Positions 60,154 through 64,000 of a stretch of 64,000 nucleotides of DNA are shown here, in pieces; position 1 is the stretch's first letter, and each line of letters begins with the position of its first letter. Source of the stretch: Mycolicibacterium palauense (GTDB taxonomy: Bacteria; Actinomycetota; Actinomycetes; Mycobacteriales; Mycobacteriaceae); NCBI RefSeq assembly GCF_002592005.1, contig NZ_NVQF01000016.1, forward strand, positions 25,935-89,934. The letters are read 5' to 3'. Below the pieces are notes generated by a model. It was not told the origin of the DNA. It made no database searches and was given only the letters and a program-made list of their open reading frames with translations. Both the position numbers and the translations under genes were made by a program.

Positions 60154-62150
60154 CCGGCGCCCGGGAGCCGGCCGAACACGAGCCGATCGCCCGTGTACTG
60201 CCGATGCTGACGGTGCCGCACCTCGACCGTGAGTTCGACTACCTGGTCAGCGTCGAGCAGTCCGACGACGCCCAGCCCGGCGTGCGGGTACGGGTGCGAT
60301 TCCACGGCCGGCTCGTCGACGCCTTCATCCTGGAGCGCCGCTCGGAGACCGACCACCCCGGCCGGCTGGGCTGGCTGGAGCGGGTGGTGTCGGCCGAGCC
60401 GGTGCTCACCGCCGACGTGCGGCGGCTCACCGACGCGGTGGCGGCCCGCTACGCCGGCACCCGCGCCGACGTACTGCGGCTGGCCGTTCCGCCCCGTCAT
60501 GCCAAGGTCGAACGCGAATCCGTTGCGCCGCAGGAGCTCCCGGTGGCCCACCGGCCCGATGCCTGCTCGTGGACCGGATACGGTCACGGGGCCGAGCAGT
60601 TCCTGGCTGCGCTGGCCGACGGCCGCGCCGTCCGCGCGGTGTGGCAGGCGCTGCCCGGCGAGAACTGGGCGGACCGGTTCGCTGACGCGGCCGCCGCCGC
60701 GCTGAGCGGCAACCGCGGTGTGCTGGCGGTGGTCCCGGATCAGCGCGATGTGGACGCGTTGCTGCGCAGCGCGGTGTCGCGGTGTGGGGAACCCGGGGTG
60801 GTGGCCCTCTCGGCCGGGCTGGGGCCCGCCGAGCGCTACCGCCGCTGGCTGTCGGTGCTGCGGGGCTCGGCCCGGCTGGTGATCGGCACCCGCAGCGCGG
60901 TGTTCGCGCCGGTACACAACCTGGGGCTGGTGCTGGTCTGGGACGACGGCGACGACACCCTGTCCGAACCCCGCGCGCCCTACCCGCACGCCCGCGACGT
61001 GGCGATGCTGCGGGCCCACCAGCTGCGGTGTGCGGCGGTGATCGGCGGTTTCGCCCGCACCGCCGAGGCCCAGGCCCTGGTCGACAGCGGCTGGGCCCAT
61101 GACCTGGTGGCCGCGCGCTCATCGGTGCGGGCCCGCGCGCCACGGGTGATCGCCCTCGACGACGAGGGTTATGCCGAGGAACGTGACCCCGCCGCCCGCA
61201 CCGCCCGGCTGCCCTCGGTGGCCTTGCGCGCCGCGCGCACCGCGCTGCACGGCGGCCACCCGGTGCTCGTCCAGGTCCCGCGCCGGGGTTACATCCCGTC
61301 CCTGGCGTGCGCGCACTGCCGCGCGATCGTGCGGTGCCGGCACTGCACGGGCCCGTTGTCGCTGAGTGGCGACGGTTCGGCGGCCGTGTGCCGGTGGTGC
61401 GGCCGGCTGGACTCGGCCCTGCGCTGTGCCCGGTGCGGATCCGGGGCCGTGCGGGCGGTGGTCGTCGGGGCCCGCCGCACCGCCGAGGAACTCGGCCGGG
61501 CGTTTCCGGGCACGACGGTCATCACCTCGTCGGGGGAATCGATGGTCACCGGCGTCGGTGCGGGACCCGCCCTGGTGGTCGCCACACCCGGTGCCGAACC
61601 GCCGGCCGAGGACGGCTACGGCGCGGCGCTGCTGCTGGACAGCTGGGCGTTGCTGGGCAGAGAGGACCTGCGGGCCGCCGAGGACACGCTGCGCCGGTGG
61701 CTGGGCGCGGCCACCCTGGTGCGCGGGCGCGGCGACGGCGGCGAAGTGGTGGTGGTCGCCGAATCGGCCATCCCGACGGTGCAGGCGCTGATCCGGTGGG
61801 ATCCGGTGGGCCACGCCGAAGCCGAGGTCGCGGCCCGCGCCGAGGTGGGTCTGCCGCCGAGCGTGCACATGGCCGCCCTCGACGGCACCCATGACGCGAC
61901 GGCCGCGCTGCTGGCCGCCGCGGAACTGCCCGAGGACGCCGAGGTGCTCGGGCCCGTCGACCTGCCCGTGGGTGTGCGCCGACCCCCCGGCGTGGACCCC
62001 GACGTCGAGGTGGTCAGGATGCTCGTCCGGGTGGAGCGCCGGCACGGACTGGCGCTGGCGGGCACGCTGCGCCGGGCGAGTGCCGTGCTCAGCGCGCGGC
62101 GCGAACACGCGCCAGTACGCATCCATATCGACCCGCTGCACATAGGGTGA
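60150..62150 (+). CDS. priA: Replication restart protein PriA, actinobacterial form lacking helicase motifs
   Basis: A 666-residue PriA-like protein. The N-terminal 3'-DNA-binding domain ([20 protein letters not shown]) and the zinc-binding insert with four Cys pairs ([29 protein letters not shown]) are intact. But the ATPase core is degenerate: where Walker A should be the sequence reads [20 protein letters not shown], with no GKT, and the DEEH box is replaced by [18 protein letters not shown]. Known actinobacterial PriA share this and are thought not to be helicases. Function may be structural at restarted forks. GTG overlaps the upstream stop. Confidence 0.92.
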   Translation: MTGAREPAEHEPIARVLPMLTVPHLDREFDYLVSVEQSDDAQPGVRVRVRFHGRLVDAFILERRSETDHPGRLGWLERVVSAEPVLTADVRRLTDAVAARYAGTRADVLRLAVPPRHAKVERESVAPQELPVAHRPDACSWTGYGHGAEQFLAALADGRAVRAVWQALPGENWADRFADAAAAALSGNRGVLAVVPDQRDVDALLRSAVSRCGEPGVVALSAGLGPAERYRRWLSVLRGSARLVIGTRSAVFAPVHNLGLVLVWDDGDDTLSEPRAPYPHARDVAMLRAHQLRCAAVIGGFARTAEAQALVDSGWAHDLVAARSSVRARAPRVIALDDEGYAEERDPAARTARLPSVALRAARTALHGGHPVLVQVPRRGYIPSLACAHCRAIVRCRHCTGPLSLSGDGSAAVCRWCGRLDSALRCARCGSGAVRAVVVGARRTAEELGRAFPGTTVITSSGESMVTGVGAGPALVVATPGAEPPAEDGYGAALLLDSWALLGREDLRAAEDTLRRWLGAATLVRGRGDGGEVVVVAESAIPTVQALIRWDPVGHAEAEVAARAEVGLPPSVHMAALDGTHDATAALLAAAELPEDAEVLGPVDLPVGVRRPPGVDPDVEVVRMLVRVERRHGLALAGTLRRASAVLSARREHAPVRIHIDPLHIG

Positions 62151-62181
62151 GTCCGACCGGCCGAGTCGGACGGAGGCGCAC

Positions 62182-63954
62182 ATGAGCTTGGGTCGGGTTC
62201 TGCGGTGGTTGTTCGCGTCTCTGGTCGTCGCGGCCGCGGTGCTGTGGCCGTTGGTCTTCGGCGGCAGCTCCGAGGGCGGCCCGGTCGCGGATCCGGTGGT
62301 CATCACCGACTACCAGGCTCGTTTCGACGTCGACGCCGAAGGCAACCTGCAGGCAACCGAGACCATCACCGCGGTGTTTCCCGGTGGGCGGCACGGCATC
62401 TTCCGCTACTGGGATGTGGCCAACCCCAACAGCCCGGGTGTGCGTCAGCGCCCCGAGATCGCCTCCATCACCCAGGACGGCGTCCCCGCGCGTTATCAGC
62501 TGCTGTGGCAGGACGACGGCCGGTTCCGGGTCGCCAAGATCGGCGATCCCGGCCGCTACCTGGATCCGGGCCTGCACGTGTACGAGATCCGTTACCGCAT
62601 CGATGGAGTGCTCGACCCGGGCAGCAGCGGGGCGGGCAGGACCTTCGCCACCGAGCGGGGCGATCCCGACGCGCGGACGGTGTTCTACTGGAACGTCATC
62701 GCCCCGGCCTGGAACAACCGGATCGAACGCGCCGACATCGTCGTCTCGATGCCCGCGGAGGTGACCGGCGCCCAGTGCGCGGTCGGCCAGGGGAGCGGCT
62801 GGGCGTGCAGCGCCGTGGCCGTCTCCGGTGACACGGTGACGGTCTCGGCCCGTGAACTGCCGCCCCGCACACCGGTGACGGTGCGGGTGGGCGCCGACGT
62901 GCCCACCCCGCCCCGGGCCGAGCTGCCCTGGTCGTTCGGCTGGGATGCGGTGCTGGGGCAGTCCCGCGCCGGAGTGGTGTGGGTGGCGGTCCTCACGGCC
63001 GTCGGGATCGCCGTGGCCACGTCGCTGAACCGGCTGACCTTCGAACGCGCGCCCGGGTTCCCTCTGCAGTACGCGCCGCCGCAATGGGTGGGCCCGGTCC
63101 AGTTCGAATACATCCGCACCGAGGACGTCCCCGGCAGCGGCGTCACCGCGACGTTGTTCTATCTGGCCGAGCGGGGGCTGATCGAGCTGGAGCAGACCGG
63201 CGACAAGAAGTGGATCATCCGCGGGCAGGGCCGCGCCGGCGACTGGGACTCCATCGACCCGGTCAGTGTCGCCGTCGCCAAGGCCCTCAAGGTCGACACC
63301 CCCGGATCGGTGTTCCGGGCCAACGGCAGCATCTCGGCCGGTAAGAAGCTGACCACGGCCAAGACCGAGATGGACACGGCCGTGCGTAACTGGGCCCTGG
63401 ACTACGGTCTGCTGGTCAAGCGCCGCGGCGAATGGTGGGTTCGGGTGGCCAATCTGCTGGCCCTGGTCTGGGCGATCATGGCGACGATTCGGTGGGGGTT
63501 CCCCGCCACCGTCTGGGTGGTGCCCTTCGCGGTCTACTTCTTTCTGTCCGCACGCAGCTGGCGCGCCGGGGTGGGTACCCGCCGCACCGCGCAGGGGCGT
63601 GAATTGTGGTCACGTGTCGGCGGATTCCACCGACTGCTGGCCACCGATTCCGCCGAGGACCGCTTCGACTTCGGGGCCCGTCGCGAGCTGTACACCGCCT
63701 ACGTGCCCTTCGCCGTGGCCTGCGGCTCCGCCGCGTTGTGGGCACAGAAGTACCAGGCGGCCACCGGGATGCCCGCACCGCAACCGGACTGGTATCACAG
63801 CAGGTCCACCGATTCCGGTCACGGTTTCACCGCCGGTCCCGGCGGATCGGGTTTCGACAGTTTCGAGTCGGCGCTGTCGTCGTCGATCGGCGCCTACACC
63901 GCCTCCCAGCGCTCGTCGTCGTCCTCCTCCGGCAGCAGCGGGGGCGGTGGCGGG
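62182..63954 (+). CDS. DUF2207 domain membrane protein (3' end lost at contig end)
   Basis: A protein of at least 591 codons. A signal-anchor (VLRWLFASLVVAAAVLWPLV) is followed by the extracellular DUF2207 domain: VITDYQARFDVDAEGNLQAT, ETITAVFPGGRHGIFRYWDV and RTVFYWNVIAPAWNNRIERA. Three further membrane segments lie at ~270-285, ~430-455 and ~510-525, with a soluble winged-like domain between (RTEDVPGSGVTATLFYLAER). The end is Ser-rich then poly-Gly (SSSSSSGSSGGGGG), where family members usually finish with a Gly-rich tail and Trp. The true sequence stops near 63954; the remaining frame is adapter. ATG at 62182 follows CGGAGGCGC. Confidence 0.88.
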
Positions 63955-64000
63955 TCTCTTATACCCATCCTACGCTGCCGACGATACCCCTTGTATACAA
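63952..64000 (+). other. Illumina Nextera adapter read-through, not genomic
   Basis: TCTCTTATAC (63955-63964) matches the Nextera mosaic end CTGTCTCTTATACACATCT with a few errors after it, and ACGCTGCCGACGA (63972-63984) matches the i5-side adapter exactly. The next 8 bases TACCCCTT sit where the index is read and differ by one from TACTCCTT, the reverse complement of index S507 as I remember it; then GTATACAA resembles GTGTAGAT. The match in order and spacing rules out chance. Confidence 0.93.

Overview
The window is high-GC DNA with GTG and TTG starts, heavy 1-8 bp gene overlaps, and many -10 boxes of the form TANNNT placed 6-9 nt before a start codon. Its gene order is that of a mycobacterium. 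Recognisable mycobacterial neighbours include the Rv2575-type metallopeptidase, aspS, the Rv2566/Rv2567 pair, alaS-ruvX-mltG-aroE, aroC-aroK-aroB, pepQ-efp-nusB, pyrR-pyrB-pyrC-(Rv1382-like)-carA-carB-pyrF, mihF-gmk-rpoZ-coaBC-metK, lipH and priA. Locus correspondences are from memory and were not searched. The lack of PE/PPE genes between pyrF and mihF, and the catabolic genes between nusB and pyrR, suggest an environmental Mycolicibacterium-type species rather than the tuberculosis complex.

Layout. 1-4.6 kb: an acyl-CoA dehydrogenase (cut by the window edge), an amidohydrolase and a TetR regulator, with a double palindromic operator, then an LLM oxidoreductase coupled to a TesB-like thioesterase. 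4.7-13.7 kb: peptidases, a carboxylesterase, aspS, a Ddn-like reductase, a small secreted protein, and a thiolase divergent from an HxlR regulator. 13.8-21.9 kb: a co-directional four-gene set of transglutaminase-DUF2126, circularly permuted ATP-grasp plus alpha-E, a second transglutaminase and a zinc-ribbon metallopeptidase. It looks like an uncharacterised amide-bond-forming and peptide-processing system and is the best candidate here for undescribed biology. 22-26.2 kb: DUF3097, a secreted protein, rarA, a palindromic 26-bp tandem repeat, a YeaQ-like protein and a YjbQ-like protein. 26.3-38.2 kb: alaS, ruvX, mltG, aroE, a prepilin peptidase, aroC-aroK-aroB (no aroQ), a membrane protein, pepQ, efp and nusB. 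38.4-44 kb: an accessory redox cluster with a TetR regulator and a perfect 15-bp-arm palindrome over a promoter. 44.1-53 kb: the complete de novo UMP operon with a PyrR-type leader, plus a 27-codon ORF fitted exactly between carA and carB. 53-62 kb: mihF, gmk, rpoZ, coaBC, metK, lipH, a lysoplasmalogenase and priA. 62.2 kb to the end: a DUF2207 membrane protein, cut off.

The last ~46-50 bases are not genomic. They match the Illumina Nextera mosaic end and i5 adapter with errors, so the window ends at an assembly contig end and the last gene is truncated by an artefact.

No rRNA, tRNA, CRISPR array, insertion sequence or prophage was recognised. Promoters, operators and terminators listed here were read by eye and are inferences unless stated otherwise.
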